From Bacteroidales bacterium (lineage in GTDB: Bacteria; Bacteroidota; Bacteroidia; Bacteroidales; UBA7332), in NCBI GenBank assembly GCA_028687995.1, contig JAQTZA010000004.1, forward strand, positions 62,001 through 126,000: DNA of 64,000 bases, in the 5' to 3' direction. A program made the translations under genes and the position numbers. The notes under the pieces are model-generated. The model saw nothing but the letters and a program-made list of their open reading frames with translations. It ran no database searches and had not been told where the DNA came from. Below, one piece after another: positions 49,820 to 60,200 of this stretch. Position 1 is the first letter of the stretch, and every line of letters begins with the position of its first letter.

Positions 49820-52800
49820 ATGCACGAACTCGATTTACAAGGTGGCTACCTGCTTAATTTTCTTTGCTCTGCCGAGGGTTTGGGCTACAAGGAAGTAACA
49901 GCCAATACCGTTTCTGAGGATTATGTGATTGAAGAAGACTTGAAAGCGTTTCTATCCGAAACTTCGTTCAATCAGGCAAATTACCGAAAATTACTTCGTA
50001 AGTACGGCAATGATGAAAAAGAATTGTTTGCGGAGTTGATTCAATTTCTTTTGGATCGCATAAAGTCGAGTGCCAACATGGCTTTATTCATTAATAACAA
50101 TAAGAATTTCACCTTTCAGGGACTTACATTCACGCTTTATGCTCCAAGTGGCTCAGAGCTGCAAGGTGATAAAGATTTCAAAGAGAACATTTTCAGCGTA
50201 GTGCAAGAATTGCCTTATAAATATAAACACGACGGGAAAATACTATTTTCATTTCGTCCCGATTTGACTTTCTTTCTGAATGGGTTTTATTTGGGTTATT
50301 CTGAATTGAAGAGCAATTGGAACAATCAGGATGCCCGCAAAAGCGGACGTTCAAAAGTAACCAACGATTACCGATGTGCGGTGGAAGCTTATCTAAGAAT
50401 TGCCAATGGCAATGATGTTTCGCAAACCATACGCCGTAGCTTTCTCCGTATTTTCGATAAAGCCATACACATTACTACCACCGATATTCAAGATACGTAT
50501 GTATTAAGAAATACTGCTCCTTTATTCGACGAAATCAAAGCTGCTGTTACCACCAACTTTGATTTTGAACAATACCAACGGGCTATTCTTAAAGTATTCA
50601 AAGCTTATCCCCTCCGAAACCCACAAGCTTCGCAAACCGATCTATTTGAAGAAGTTTTCAGGGCACTATATTCTAAACGGATGATTGAAAAGGAAATACT
50701 TTATTACAATTTCCTTGAACGTGAATTGGTGGTTACTGGCAAAGGAAAGAAAGAGTATAAACACAACGATGGGCGTTTGATTTCACCCCGTCCAAAACAA
50801 AAGTTTGGAGCAGATAAAATAGTGGATAAAATAGCTGAATTTATTGAGCACGAAAAAGAACCCGATTACTTTATCAAAAAACTGGAAGCTGAGCTTCGTG
50901 CGAAAGGTGCAAGCGAATCTAAGATTCAGGAGTTGGTAGGTAAACGTCTTAAATATCAGAATAATAAGAATGTGTATTCGTTGTTATTGCAATACGCAGC
51001 GGGCTTTGGCAAAAGTAATATCATTGGCTGGACAGCTCTCCAGTTGAAAGATATGCACGACGAGCACGGCAAGTTTATCTACGATAAAATATTGATTGTA
51101 GTGGATAGGTTGCAACTCCGTGACCAGTTAGATACGATGCTGCATAATATGAACATTCAGAAAGGAATGTTTATTGAAGCACATGATAAAACTAGCTTTA
51201 AAAAAGCGTTGAGCAGTTCAGAGCGTATTGTAGTGGTCAATATTCAAAAATTCTCTGCTGTTACCAGCAAAGACAACGCCACAACCAATCAGTTTATGGA
51301 TGAAGCAGCTATTGCAAAATTGGCTTCACTGAGGGTTTGTTTCATTATTGATGAAGTTCATAGAAGTAATTCAGGCGACCAGCATGAAGATATGGTTTCG
51401 CTGTTTGACGAGCTGCAAAGCACATTCGACAACAGCGATCAATACAAAACGACCCGTAAGAAAAAAAATCTAATAATCGGTTTCACAGCTACGCCGAGCG
51501 ACCATACTCTGGCACGTTTTGGGGAATACAATAAATATGCAGAAGGCGAAAAACTCTGGGTGCCATTTGATAGTTACACCATGCGAGAAGCTATTAAAGA
51601 TGAATATATTTTCAACCCTTTAAATGGAGTAGTTCCTGTTTCTGCTAAAATGTTTTTTCAACTCCCTGAAAATAGATTAGCCGGTTTCGAAGGTGACACC
51701 GGCTACAGTGGAAAAAATCTGACAGAGGAAGAACTCGATACACAATATCAAATCCGCAAAGAAAAAATTTATTCAGACCCCAACAGAATTGATGCCATTG
51801 CTCATTTCGTAGTAGATAGACTGCTTTCAGCAGTTTATCACAACATACGTGGTACTGCTAAAGCGATGCTTGCCGTTTCGTCAATTTCCAATGCTATACT
51901 TTACAAAAAGAAAATCACCAAATATTACCCAGAAGCTGTTGCAGGCCAAAAGAAATACGAACGTTTTAGTGAAGCACCTATATATATCGTTTATTCAGAG
52001 CGTCAGGGCGTTGAAACTCCCAACGGATTGAATGGAGGTATCAACGAAAAACAAGTACTGCAAAACTTCAAATTGGCTAAAAACGGGTTAATCATTGTAG
52101 TTGATAAGCTACAAACTGGATTTGATGAACCCAAATTGCATACTTTGTTTTTGGACAAGGAAATAAGGGGTATCAATGCTATTCAGACTATTTCACGTGT
52201 AAATCGTATCACAAAGGATAAGAACGATTGTAAGATTGTTGATTTTTCGCACCTCAATGTAAACGTACAGAATATAAAACAAGCATTTGAGCATTTCTCC
52301 AATGTAGTAGTTTCTGACTTTGCACCATTAGAAGACGAGAAAACTTTGCTGGAATTATATAAACAGCTAAATAAGAACGATTTATTTAAAGCTCAATTCA
52401 AATTATTCAAGCAATACAGCACTGGATATACTGCCAAAAGCAAGATGATAGAAATTGAATCTGCTTTTCGGGAGTATATCAAGACTAATTTTGAAAAAGC
52501 ACAGGAATTAAAAACCAGCGTGAATAGCTATTTCAGAATTCTGAATCTCATTGAGTTTGTAATTGAATTAGATAAAAAACTATCCGAAGAATTATTTACT
52601 GAGTTTTGGCATAAATTCAGTATAATTTATCGTCAGGCAACTAAAACAACAGGTCCAGATATTGATGATGTTGAAATTTATTTCGACAACAAAATCGGAA
52701 TTACAGCACCAATTGAAGAAGAACCCAAAGGGAAACCCAAAGGCGGTTCAGGTGAACCACCTACTGGCCCGGGTTCAAAATACAATATCCTGAAAGAAAT

Positions 52801-53173
52801 AGAAAAACGGAACAAACTCGAAGAAAAGATCAAAGAACAAATCGAAGCCTTTGAAAAACTGATAGATGATTTCTTTGAATTTATTCAGAACGACATTAAC
52901 GGTAAACGACTAATTGCCAAAATCAAAAATGCAGGAAATGCATTTACTTATACCGAAAAACTTAATGATTTTAGCAAGCTGTACACCCAATATACAATCA
53001 AAAACCGTAGTAAGCTGAATACCTTCTTCCTACATGAAACTAAAGGCAATATCTCGCAGTTGTTTGATGATTTTGAAAGAAGTATAAAACGCTACAATAT
53101 GCTTTATACTGAAAATGGAATAGGAGTTATTACTATTGCTGCTGAGCAAGAAGGAATGAACAAAACCAAATGA
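49820..53173 (+). CDS. hsdR: Type I restriction-modification endonuclease/translocase subunit
   Basis: HsdR translocates DNA with ATP and cuts unmodified DNA away from the recognition site. The 1117-residue protein has the N-terminal PD-(D/E)xK nuclease (D148 in RPDLTFF; E162-L-K164 in YSELKS). The SF2 helicase core follows: Walker A-like GFGKS at 395-399, DEVH at 511-514, GFTATPSD and the C-terminal motor (ISRVNRITKDK). The C-terminal assembly region contains a Gly/Pro-rich linker (KGKPKGGSGEPPTGPGS) and a coiled coil. The length is normal. The ATG at 49820 starts 12 bases after the fic stop, so hsdR is probably co-transcribed with fic. All key residues are intact, so the system looks functional. 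Confidence 0.94.
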   Translation: MHELDLQGGYLLNFLCSAEGLGYKEVTANTVSEDYVIEEDLKAFLSETSFNQANYRKLLRKYGNDEKELFAELIQFLLDRIKSSANMALFINNNKNFTFQGLTFTLYAPSGSELQGDKDFKENIFSVVQELPYKYKHDGKILFSFRPDLTFFLNGFYLGYSELKSNWNNQDARKSGRSKVTNDYRCAVEAYLRIANGNDVSQTIRRSFLRIFDKAIHITTTDIQDTYVLRNTAPLFDEIKAAVTTNFDFEQYQRAILKVFKAYPLRNPQASQTDLFEEVFRALYSKRMIEKEILYYNFLERELVVTGKGKKEYKHNDGRLISPRPKQKFGADKIVDKIAEFIEHEKEPDYFIKKLEAELRAKGASESKIQELVGKRLKYQNNKNVYSLLLQYAAGFGKSNIIGWTALQLKDMHDEHGKFIYDKILIVVDRLQLRDQLDTMLHNMNIQKGMFIEAHDKTSFKKALSSSERIVVVNIQKFSAVTSKDNATTNQFMDEAAIAKLASLRVCFIIDEVHRSNSGDQHEDMVSLFDELQSTFDNSDQYKTTRKKKNLIIGFTATPSDHTLARFGEYNKYAEGEKLWVPFDSYTMREAIKDEYIFNPLNGVVPVSAKMFFQLPENRLAGFEGDTGYSGKNLTEEELDTQYQIRKEKIYSDPNRIDAIAHFVVDRLLSAVYHNIRGTAKAMLAVSSISNAILYKKKITKYYPEAVAGQKKYERFSEAPIYIVYSERQGVETPNGLNGGINEKQVLQNFKLAKNGLIIVVDKLQTGFDEPKLHTLFLDKEIRGINAIQTISRVNRITKDKNDCKIVDFSHLNVNVQNIKQAFEHFSNVVVSDFAPLEDEKTLLELYKQLNKNDLFKAQFKLFKQYSTGYTAKSKMIEIESAFREYIKTNFEKAQELKTSVNSYFRILNLIEFVIELDKKLSEELFTEFWHKFSIIYRQATKTTGPDIDDVEIYFDNKIGITAPIEEEPKGKPKGGSGEPPTGPGSKYNILKEIEKRNKLEEKIKEQIEAFEKLIDDFFEFIQNDINGKRLIAKIKNAGNAFTYTEKLNDFSKLYTQYTIKNRSKLNTFFLHETKGNISQLFDDFERSIKRYNMLYTENGIGVITIAAEQEGMNKTK

Positions 53174-53357
53174 AAATAATCTTGGGTTGAGTTTATTTAT
53201 TTTTATTTGGTGGTAATATCAACAAACACAAACTGCTGTCAGCTACTCCACACGCTGTCAGAATTCGCCAAGATTATATCCCGAAGGGATGAACAATATT
53301 GTAGCGATGCGGTTTTAACTCATTGCAAAAAAATTACCATTATAAAAAACAAAATGA

Positions 53358-53867
53358 ATGAAAGCAAAATGGATCTTTATGACAGTAGGATTATTAGTGT
53401 CGTCGCTAAGTTTTTCACAAACAGAGAAAGGGCGTTTCACGCTCACGGGAGGCAGCACGCTGCAAATGTCGAGTATCACAGCCGAAAGTAAGGACAATAG
53501 CGTTAGCAGTTTTCAGTTGAAGAGTGGCATTGGCTATTTTGTCGCTAACGATGTTAGTTTAGGCATGTATGGGTCGTATATCTCTCAATCGACCTATTCA
53601 GAGTGGTATTTGATTCCGGCAGTCGGTCTGTATTATCCGTTGAAGGATAATTTTAAACCTTTTGCGCAGGTGGGTTTGGGGTATTCTAATATAAGCTTAA
53701 ATTCTGAAACGATTGGAGGTTACTCATTCGTCTGTGCAGGTGGGGTAGCCTATTTTCTGAACAAGAATGTCTCTATAGATTTTGGAGTTCAATACCAGAG
53801 AAGCCAGTATGACAGTTCAAAATTGAGCACGGTGGGTGGCATCATTGGATTTAGCATCTATTTGTAA
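53358..53867 (+). CDS. Small outer-membrane beta-barrel protein
   Basis: The 169-residue protein has a signal peptide (about 1-20, ending SLSFSQ) followed by alternating aromatic/hydrophobic strands typical of an eight-stranded OmpA/OmpX-like barrel (GYFVANDVSLGMYGSYIS, FKPFAQVGLGYSNISL, AYFLNKNVSIDFGVQYQ). It ends in a hydrophobic strand (GFSIYL). No peptidoglycan-binding domain is present. Function is unknown; such proteins usually stabilise or decorate the outer membrane. The ATG at 53358 is chosen over a frameshifted ATG 4 bases upstream. The 184 bases between hsdR and this gene show nothing recognisable. Confidence 0.8.
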   Translation: MKAKWIFMTVGLLVSSLSFSQTEKGRFTLTGGSTLQMSSITAESKDNSVSSFQLKSGIGYFVANDVSLGMYGSYISQSTYSEWYLIPAVGLYYPLKDNFKPFAQVGLGYSNISLNSETIGGYSFVCAGGVAYFLNKNVSIDFGVQYQRSQYDSSKLSTVGGIIGFSIYL

Positions 53868-53902
53868 ACAAACGAATCATTGGCAAGAAAACCGAAATCA
53901 TT

Positions 53903-54193
53903 ATGACGATACGATTTGAACACGAAGACAACGGTAACGAAGGCCGTTTTGTATTGTACGAAGCAGAGCAAGCGGCAGGTGAGATTACCTACCAGTGGGC
54001 GCAGGAGCCCCGCCGCATGGTGATAGACCACACGGGAGTAGATGCTGCCTTTGGTGGCAAGGGGTACGGCAAGCTGCTGGTGCAAAAGGCGATAGCGTTT
54101 GCGCGCGCAGAGCAGGTGTTGATTCAACCCCTCTGTTCGTTTGTGGTGGCGGCTTTCGATCGCGATGACAGCCTGAGCGACCTGCGTTATTAA
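53903..54193 (+). CDS. GNAT-like small N-acetyltransferase (YidJ/GCN5-related)
   Basis: A 96-residue protein of the short GCN5-related family: GRFVLYEAEQAAGEITYQW at the start, an acetyl-CoA-binding loop GKGYGKLLVQKAIAFAR at about 53-69 and a late LCSFVVAAF strand with a conserved Cys. Members of this short family are widespread and mostly uncharacterised; an acetyltransferase role is inferred from the fold. It follows the barrel gene by 35 bases in the same direction. The GC content is higher than the neighbours, which may point to a different history. Confidence 0.75.
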   Translation: MTIRFEHEDNGNEGRFVLYEAEQAAGEITYQWAQEPRRMVIDHTGVDAAFGGKGYGKLLVQKAIAFARAEQVLIQPLCSFVVAAFDRDDSLSDLRY

Positions 54194-54415
54194 AACAGAT
54201 TATTGAGAAACATGGTCGGTGGTAATGGCAACACATTTCCGATTTGTGAATATGCTGCAACTGCTGTCGGGTCTTTTGCCATAATGATAATTTTAACTGC
54301 TAATGGAACATTCCGCGAAGTGGAAGAGTCATAAGATTTCGCAGAAAGCAGATAATAATTCCTTTAATTCACTTCATTCCTTTCATTACTTTAATCATCG
54401 CGCTCTTCGCGAACC

Positions 54416-54437
54416 CTTTGCGTTCTCTGCGGTTTAA
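54416..54437. repeat. Single arm of the AACCGCAAAG repeat family
   Basis: CTTTGCGTTCTCTGCGGTTTAA closely matches the right arm of the element at 55489-55639, on the same strand. A related CGCGCTCTTCGCG lies just before it. Confidence 0.6.
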
Positions 54438-54575
54438 GCTTGTGGTATTCTTTAAATCAAAACATTAATAGCCATAATTGCTTATATTTATGAACAAAAT
54501 AGATAAAAATGCTATCAGATTGTAATTTTTACCATTTTAGATGTAATAAAATTTTCTGATTTGTGGCAAAATGAC

Positions 54576-54583
54576 TAATTTTG
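54576..54583 (+). promoter_or_regulatory. -7 box of dapF
   Basis: TAATTTTG fits TAnnTTTG, 34 bases before the dapF ATG. Confidence 0.5.
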
Positions 54584-54617
54584 CACAGATTTTCGCACAC
54601 ATACAAAGTTTTAGAGC

Positions 54618-55448
54618 ATGAGATTCTTAAAAATGCACGGCGCGGGCAACGATTACGTATATATCAATGGATTTGAGGTGAATATTTCGGATCCAAGTGA
54701 GCTCGCTATTCGGGTAAGTGATCGCCATTTTGGGATTGGTTCAGATGGATTAGTGATTATTAGACCGTCAGAAACCTGTGATTTCCGCATGAGCATGTAC
54801 AATGCCGATGGTTCGGAGGCTGAGATGTGTGGAAATGCATCACGCTGTGTGGGTAAATATGTTTTTGATAACGGCATGACCGACAAAACCGAATTAACAC
54901 TTGAGACCAAAGCAGGTATTAAGCAACTCAATCTCGATGTTGTTGATGGACAAGTAGCAACAGTGTGTGTTGATATGGAGGAACCAATTTTGACGCCTTC
55001 ATTGATTCCAGTAAAAGCAGATGGCGAAACCGCCATTCGAATTCCGATAGAAATAGCAGGAAATACCTATCACGCCACGTGTGTGTCGATGGGAAATCCC
55101 CACGCCATCATTTTTGTGGATGATGTAGATCTATTTGATGTACACGGTGTTGGTCATCAGATTGAAGTACATCCCCTATTTCCTAAAAAGACAAACGTGG
55201 AGTTCGTGCAAATTGTCTCACCGACAGTATTAAAGATGAGAGTGTGGGAACGAGGATCAGGCGAAACTTTAGCTTGCGGAACGGGTGCTTGCGCTACGTT
55301 AGTTGCATCTGTACTTAATGGATTATCATCTCGCAAAGCAACGATTAAACTTCGTGGTGGCGATTTGAAGATAGAGTGGCGAGAAAGCAACAATCGCATC
55401 TACATGACCGGTGGCGCTACGAAAGTGTTTGAAGGAGAACTTTTTTAA
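54618..55448 (+). CDS. dapF: Diaminopimelate epimerase
   Basis: The enzyme converts LL- to meso-diaminopimelate for lysine and peptidoglycan. The 276-residue product carries both catalytic cysteines: C71 in MCGNASRC and C220 in LACGTGACAT. The N-terminal KMHGAGNDYVYI and the central VSMGNPHAIIFVDD and EVHPLFPKKTNVEFVQ motifs are also present. The length is normal. The next gene in the same direction, 270 bases away past an inverted-repeat element, is dapL, which makes its substrate, so they are functionally linked even if separately transcribed. Confidence 0.96.
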   Translation: MRFLKMHGAGNDYVYINGFEVNISDPSELAIRVSDRHFGIGSDGLVIIRPSETCDFRMSMYNADGSEAEMCGNASRCVGKYVFDNGMTDKTELTLETKAGIKQLNLDVVDGQVATVCVDMEEPILTPSLIPVKADGETAIRIPIEIAGNTYHATCVSMGNPHAIIFVDDVDLFDVHGVGHQIEVHPLFPKKTNVEFVQIVSPTVLKMRVWERGSGETLACGTGACATLVASVLNGLSSRKATIKLRGGDLKIEWRESNNRIYMTGGATKVFEGELF

Positions 55449-55488
55449 ACATTTACTATTTTTATATTTACTATTGGCTATGCGAATA

Positions 55489-55639
55489 TTTAACCGCAAA
55501 GAACGCAAAGATTACGCTAAGGAAACCATTCAAATCCTATGCGCTCTGTGGAAAAAATAAAAAGTTGAATACGAAAACCAATTAGAAGCACAAACACTTT
55601 GCGCCCTTTGCGAAAAACTTTGCGCTCTTTGCGGTTAAA
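55489..55639. repeat. 151-bp intergenic element with 22-bp inverted ends
   Basis: The left arm 55489-55510 (TTTAACCGCAAAGAACGCAA...) and the right arm 55618-55639 are inverted copies at 21 of 22 positions. The inside is AT-rich and non-coding. It lies between dapF and dapL. A related single arm is at 54416-54437. It resembles a miniature inverted-repeat element. Confidence 0.75.
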
Positions 55640-55718
55640 GAAAAAATAAAAATAACAGGTAATATAACTTCGGAGCGAAGCAATCACTTCCTTTACTCCG
55701 TTTAACTTCATAGAAAGA

Positions 55719-56951
55719 ATGGCATTAGTCAACGAAAATTTTTTAAAACTACCCGGAAATTATCTCTTTTCGGACATTGCAAAAAAAGTAAACGCATTTA
55801 AAGTTATTCATCCCGAAGCCAAACTCATCAGATTGGGCATAGGAGACGTCACCAGACCACTTGCTCCAGCCGTCACACAGGCATTGCATGCAGCGGTGGA
55901 AGAGATGGGCAACGAAGAGACTTTTCGTGGATATGGGCCAGAACAAGGGTATCGTTTTCTGATTGATGCAATCATCAAGAACGACTACGAACCACTGGGC
56001 GTGAAACTCGATCCAGACGAAGTGTTTGTGAGCGATGGAGCAAAAAGTGATACTGGTAATATTGGTGATATTCTACGTCGTGACAACCGTGTAGCAGTAA
56101 CCGATCCCGTATATCCAGTCTATGTGGATACAAACGTGATGGGTGGTCGTGCCGGAGAGTTGGGCGAAGATGGATGTTGGAACAACATTGTTTACATTCC
56201 GTGTAACGCAGAAAACAACTTCATTCCGCAATTGCCCGAAAAGCGCGTGGATATGATCTATCTCTGCTATCCTAACAATCCGACGGGAACTGTTTTGACC
56301 AAAAAAGAGCTCAAAAAATGGGTGGATTACGCCCTAGAAAACGAGGTATTGATTCTCTTCGATGCAGCTTACGAAGCATTTATACAAGAAGATGATGTGC
56401 CACATAGCATTTACGAAATAAAAGGCGCCAAGCAATGCGCCATTGAGTTCCGTAGTTTCTCTAAAACGGCTGGATTCACAGGACTTCGTTGCGGATTCAC
56501 AGTTGTGCCTAAAGAGCTGATTGGTAGAACAGCCGATGGTCAAAAGGTGGCCATAAACCCCATTTGGAATCGTCGTCAAACCACCAAGTTTAATGGGACG
56601 GCTTATATTATTCAAAAAGCGGCAGAAGCAATTTATTCACCACAAGGAAAAATACAAGTACGAGAAACTATTAACTTCTACATGGAGAATGCCAAAATCA
56701 TTCGCGAAGGATTAGCTGAAACTGGCTTGCAACTCTTTGGTGGCGTAAATGCTCCTTACGTGTGGTTAAAAACGCCAAACGATATCTCTTCATGGAAATT
56801 CTTTGATCGACTGCTCTATGAATGTCACGTGGTAGGAACACCGGGTGTAGGATTTGGGCCAAGTGGCGAGGGCTATTTCAGACTGACTGCTTTTGGTAAT
56901 CGTATGAACACACAAGAGGCTGTTGAAAGAATAAAAAATTGGAAAATTTAA
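55719..56951 (+). CDS. dapL: LL-diaminopimelate aminotransferase
   Basis: A PLP-dependent enzyme that makes LL-diaminopimelate directly from tetrahydrodipicolinate, bypassing the acylated dap pathway. The 410-residue protein has family motifs: LFSDIAKKV at the start, [39 protein letters not shown] and the PLP lysine K249 in [15 protein letters not shown]. DapL is found mainly in plants, chlamydiae and some anaerobes including Bacteroidota. Its position beside dapF supports the assignment. Confidence 0.95.
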   Translation: MALVNENFLKLPGNYLFSDIAKKVNAFKVIHPEAKLIRLGIGDVTRPLAPAVTQALHAAVEEMGNEETFRGYGPEQGYRFLIDAIIKNDYEPLGVKLDPDEVFVSDGAKSDTGNIGDILRRDNRVAVTDPVYPVYVDTNVMGGRAGELGEDGCWNNIVYIPCNAENNFIPQLPEKRVDMIYLCYPNNPTGTVLTKKELKKWVDYALENEVLILFDAAYEAFIQEDDVPHSIYEIKGAKQCAIEFRSFSKTAGFTGLRCGFTVVPKELIGRTADGQKVAINPIWNRRQTTKFNGTAYIIQKAAEAIYSPQGKIQVRETINFYMENAKIIREGLAETGLQLFGGVNAPYVWLKTPNDISSWKFFDRLLYECHVVGTPGVGFGPSGEGYFRLTAFGNRMNTQEAVERIKNWKI

Positions 56952-57275
56952 GCCTAGCAAGCTTTCAAATTAAAACAAAATGATTACATTTGTGGTTAAT
57001 TGCTAATATTTTGATATATTATTATTCAATTTTAAAAGCATTTGACAAAAAAATCATTAAAATTAAATCATTACGTAAGATTGAAACTACGTAAGACAAA
57101 CAACTTTAATTATAATTTGTAAATAAACCGGAAGCCAATTAAGCCTCTAAATAAGAGCTTTATTCAATATCAATGAACATATTAAAATAGTCATCTTCGC
57201 TCACCAAAGCCTGGATGACTTCCTTTGTAAAGTTTCAAAAGATAAAGAATGTGGTGGATTAATCAAATAAATAAA
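56952..57275. other. 324-base AT-rich gap before gltB with a direct repeat
   Basis: TACGTAAGA occurs at 57072-57080 and 57088-57096, 16 bases apart in direct orientation, each containing the palindrome TACGTA. No clear TAnnTTTG box or gene is seen. It probably contains the gltB promoter. Confidence 0.35.
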
Positions 57276-60200
57276 ATGGTAGAACAAGGATTGTACAGCC
57301 CCGATTTTGAACACGACGCGTGTGGCGTTGGATTGTTAGTAGACATCCAAGGAGCCAAATCTCACGACATTGTAGAGAAAGGGTTGAAAGTGCTTGAGCA
57401 CATGGTGCACCGTGGCGCAGAGAATGCAGACCACAAAACCGGTGACGGTGCGGGAATTATGGTTCAGATTCCGCACGAGTTTATATTGCTGCAAGGTATT
57501 CCTGTCCCTGAGAAGGGTAAGTACGGTGCCGGACTCGTTTTCCTTCCGAAGGCAAAAGAGGAGCAAGAGTGGTGCTTGAGTATGATAAAGGAGACGATTG
57601 AGAAAGAGTCTTTGAAACTGATTGCTGTGCGCGATGTACCAGTAGATAGTAGCCAATTGGGCGAAACAGCAGCTTCGAACGAACCCGACATCAAACAAAT
57701 TTTTGTAAGCGGTGATTTTTCACAAGAAACGTTGGAAATAAAACTATACGTTTGCCGTAAAAAGATAGAAAAGGCAGTTCTCAATTCGAAACTGACTGTA
57801 AAACGTAGTTGTTATGTGGTGAGTTTATCTACTCGCACCATTATATACAAAGGGATGTTATCCTCTTTGCAATTACGCTATTATTATCCAGACCTCACCA
57901 GTCCGTATTTCACGACGGGTATGGCTTTGGTACACTCGCGTTTCTCTACGAATACATTCCCTACTTGGGATTTGGCTCAACCTTTCCGTTTGTTAGGACA
58001 CAACGGCGAAATCAATACCATTCGTGGTAATCGTTCGTGGATGGAGGCTCGTCAAGGATTGCTCGATCCTAAAAACTTAGGATGCAAAATGGACGACATC
58101 ACACCGTTAATCCAACCAGCGATGAGCGATAGTGCTTCGTTGGATAATGCATTGGAATTTTTCGTCATGGCAGGAATGAGTTTACCTCACGCTTTGTCGA
58201 TGATGGTGCCTGAAAGTTGGAACGATAAAAATCCAATTTCAAACGAATTGAAAGCATTCTACGAGTTCCACTCTATCTTTATGGAGCCTTGGGACGGCCC
58301 AGCAACGCTGTTGTTTTCTGACGGACGTTATGCAGGTGGTATGCTCGATCGGAATGGTCTGCGCCCAGCTCGTTACTTGATTACCAAAAACGACATGATG
58401 GTGGTTGCATCAGAAACTGGTGTGTTGGCTTTCGATGCTGCAGAAATTAAAGAAAAGGGTCGCTTAAGCCCTGGTAAAATGTTGATGATCGACACCGAAG
58501 AGGGCAAAGTTTATCACGATACTGAATTGAAAGAGCTGTTGGCGTCGGCACATCCATACACCGACTGGTTGGCTAAAAACCGCATTACTCTTGACGAAAT
58601 TCAATCGGGTCGTAGCGTAAAACATACCGTTGAAAATTACAACGCCTTATTAAAGGCATTTTCGTATTCTTACGAAGACATTAACTCAATAATACTCCCA
58701 ATGGGTCGCGATGGTGGAGAACCAACCGCATCAATGGGTAATGATACTCCTTTGGCAGTAATTTCGGACAAACCTCAATCGTTGTTCCGCTATTTCCGTC
58801 AACAATTTGCACAGGTAACCAATCCGCCGATTGACCCAATTCGTGAAGAGTTGGTCATGTCGCACACTACTTACATTGGTTCAATCGCCGAAAATCTATT
58901 GGAGCCTTCTCTCAATTTGTGTAAAATGGTGAAATTAAACAGCGCCATTTTGACCAATACGCAATTTGATATTCTGACAAATCTTCGATACAAAGGATTC
59001 AAAAATGCTACGTTGCCAATTCTTTTCAAAGCCAGTGAAGGCGCAAAAGGATTGGAAGCAGCGATGGATGCGTTGTTGGTAAAAGCGGAAGAGGCTGCCG
59101 ATCAAGACATTAACTACATCGTATTGAGCGACCGTGGTGTGAATGCTGAAATGGCTCCTATCCCATCGCTTTTAGCGGTAGCAGCAGTGCACAATCACTT
59201 AATCAACAAACACAAACGCATGCAGGTGGCTCTTATTCTGGAGTCGGCTGAGCCTCGCGAAATTATGGACTTTGCATTGCTCTTCGGGTACGGATTGAGT
59301 GCCGTAAATCCATATCTATCGTTTGCAGTATTGGACGATTTAGTGAAACGGAAAGAGATTCAACTCGATTACCATACGGCTGAGAAAAAATACATCAAAG
59401 CCATCGACAAAGGCTTATTGAAAGTGCTCTCTAAAATGGGTATTTCTACTTTGTTGAGCTACAAAGGGGCTCGCATCTTCGAAGCCATCGGATTATCTAC
59501 CAAATTGATCGACAAATATTTTGATGGAACGGTATCCAAAATCGAAGGCATTGACCTCGAAGATATTGCTCGCGAAACGGTTGATTTGCACAATCAAGCT
59601 TTCCATTGGCTGGTAGAAGCACCAAAAGTAGAAAACATGGGTAACTATGCTTTCCGCATGGATGGTGAAAAACATGCTTGGAATCCTGAATCCATATCGA
59701 CTTTGCAAATTGCTACTCGCTTGGGAAGCTACAAGAAATTCAAAGATTATGTGAAAGTAGTAGATGAGAAGCCAGAGCAAATCTTTTTGCGTGACTTTAT
59801 GGGTTACAAACGTAATCCGATAGATATCTCTTTAGTAGAACCAGCTTCAGCCATCACCAAACGATTTGTAACGGGTGCTATGTCATTCGGTTCTATCAGT
59901 AAAGAGGCACACGAAGCGATGGCAATTGCTATGAATATTTTGGGTGGAAAAAGTAACACCGGAGAAGGTGGTGAAGATCCAGAACGTTTCAAAAGAGAGG
60001 CTGACGGCACATCCAAAAGAAGTGCAATCAAACAAGTTGCTTCGGGTCGTTTTGGTGTAACTACCGAATACCTCGTGAATGCGGATGAAATCCAGATTAA
60101 AGTAGCGCAAGGAGCAAAACCAGGTGAAGGTGGTCAACTACCGGGATTGAAGGTGGATAAAGTGATTGCCAAAACGCGTCACTCTACACCAGGCATCTCA

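Larger units (their letters stand above)
54194..54617. other. 424-base gap with one repeat copy and the dapF promoter
   Basis: No supportable gene. It holds a single arm of the AACCGCAAAGA repeat family (54416-54437) and the dapF -7 box (54576-54583). A 30-codon minus-strand frame at 54190-54282 was not accepted. Confidence 0.5.

Noticed and set aside
54190-54282. 30-codon minus-strand frame starting MAKDPTAVAAYSQ
   Set aside because: It overlaps the stop of the GNAT-like gene, is too short to stand alone and has no promoter or terminator.
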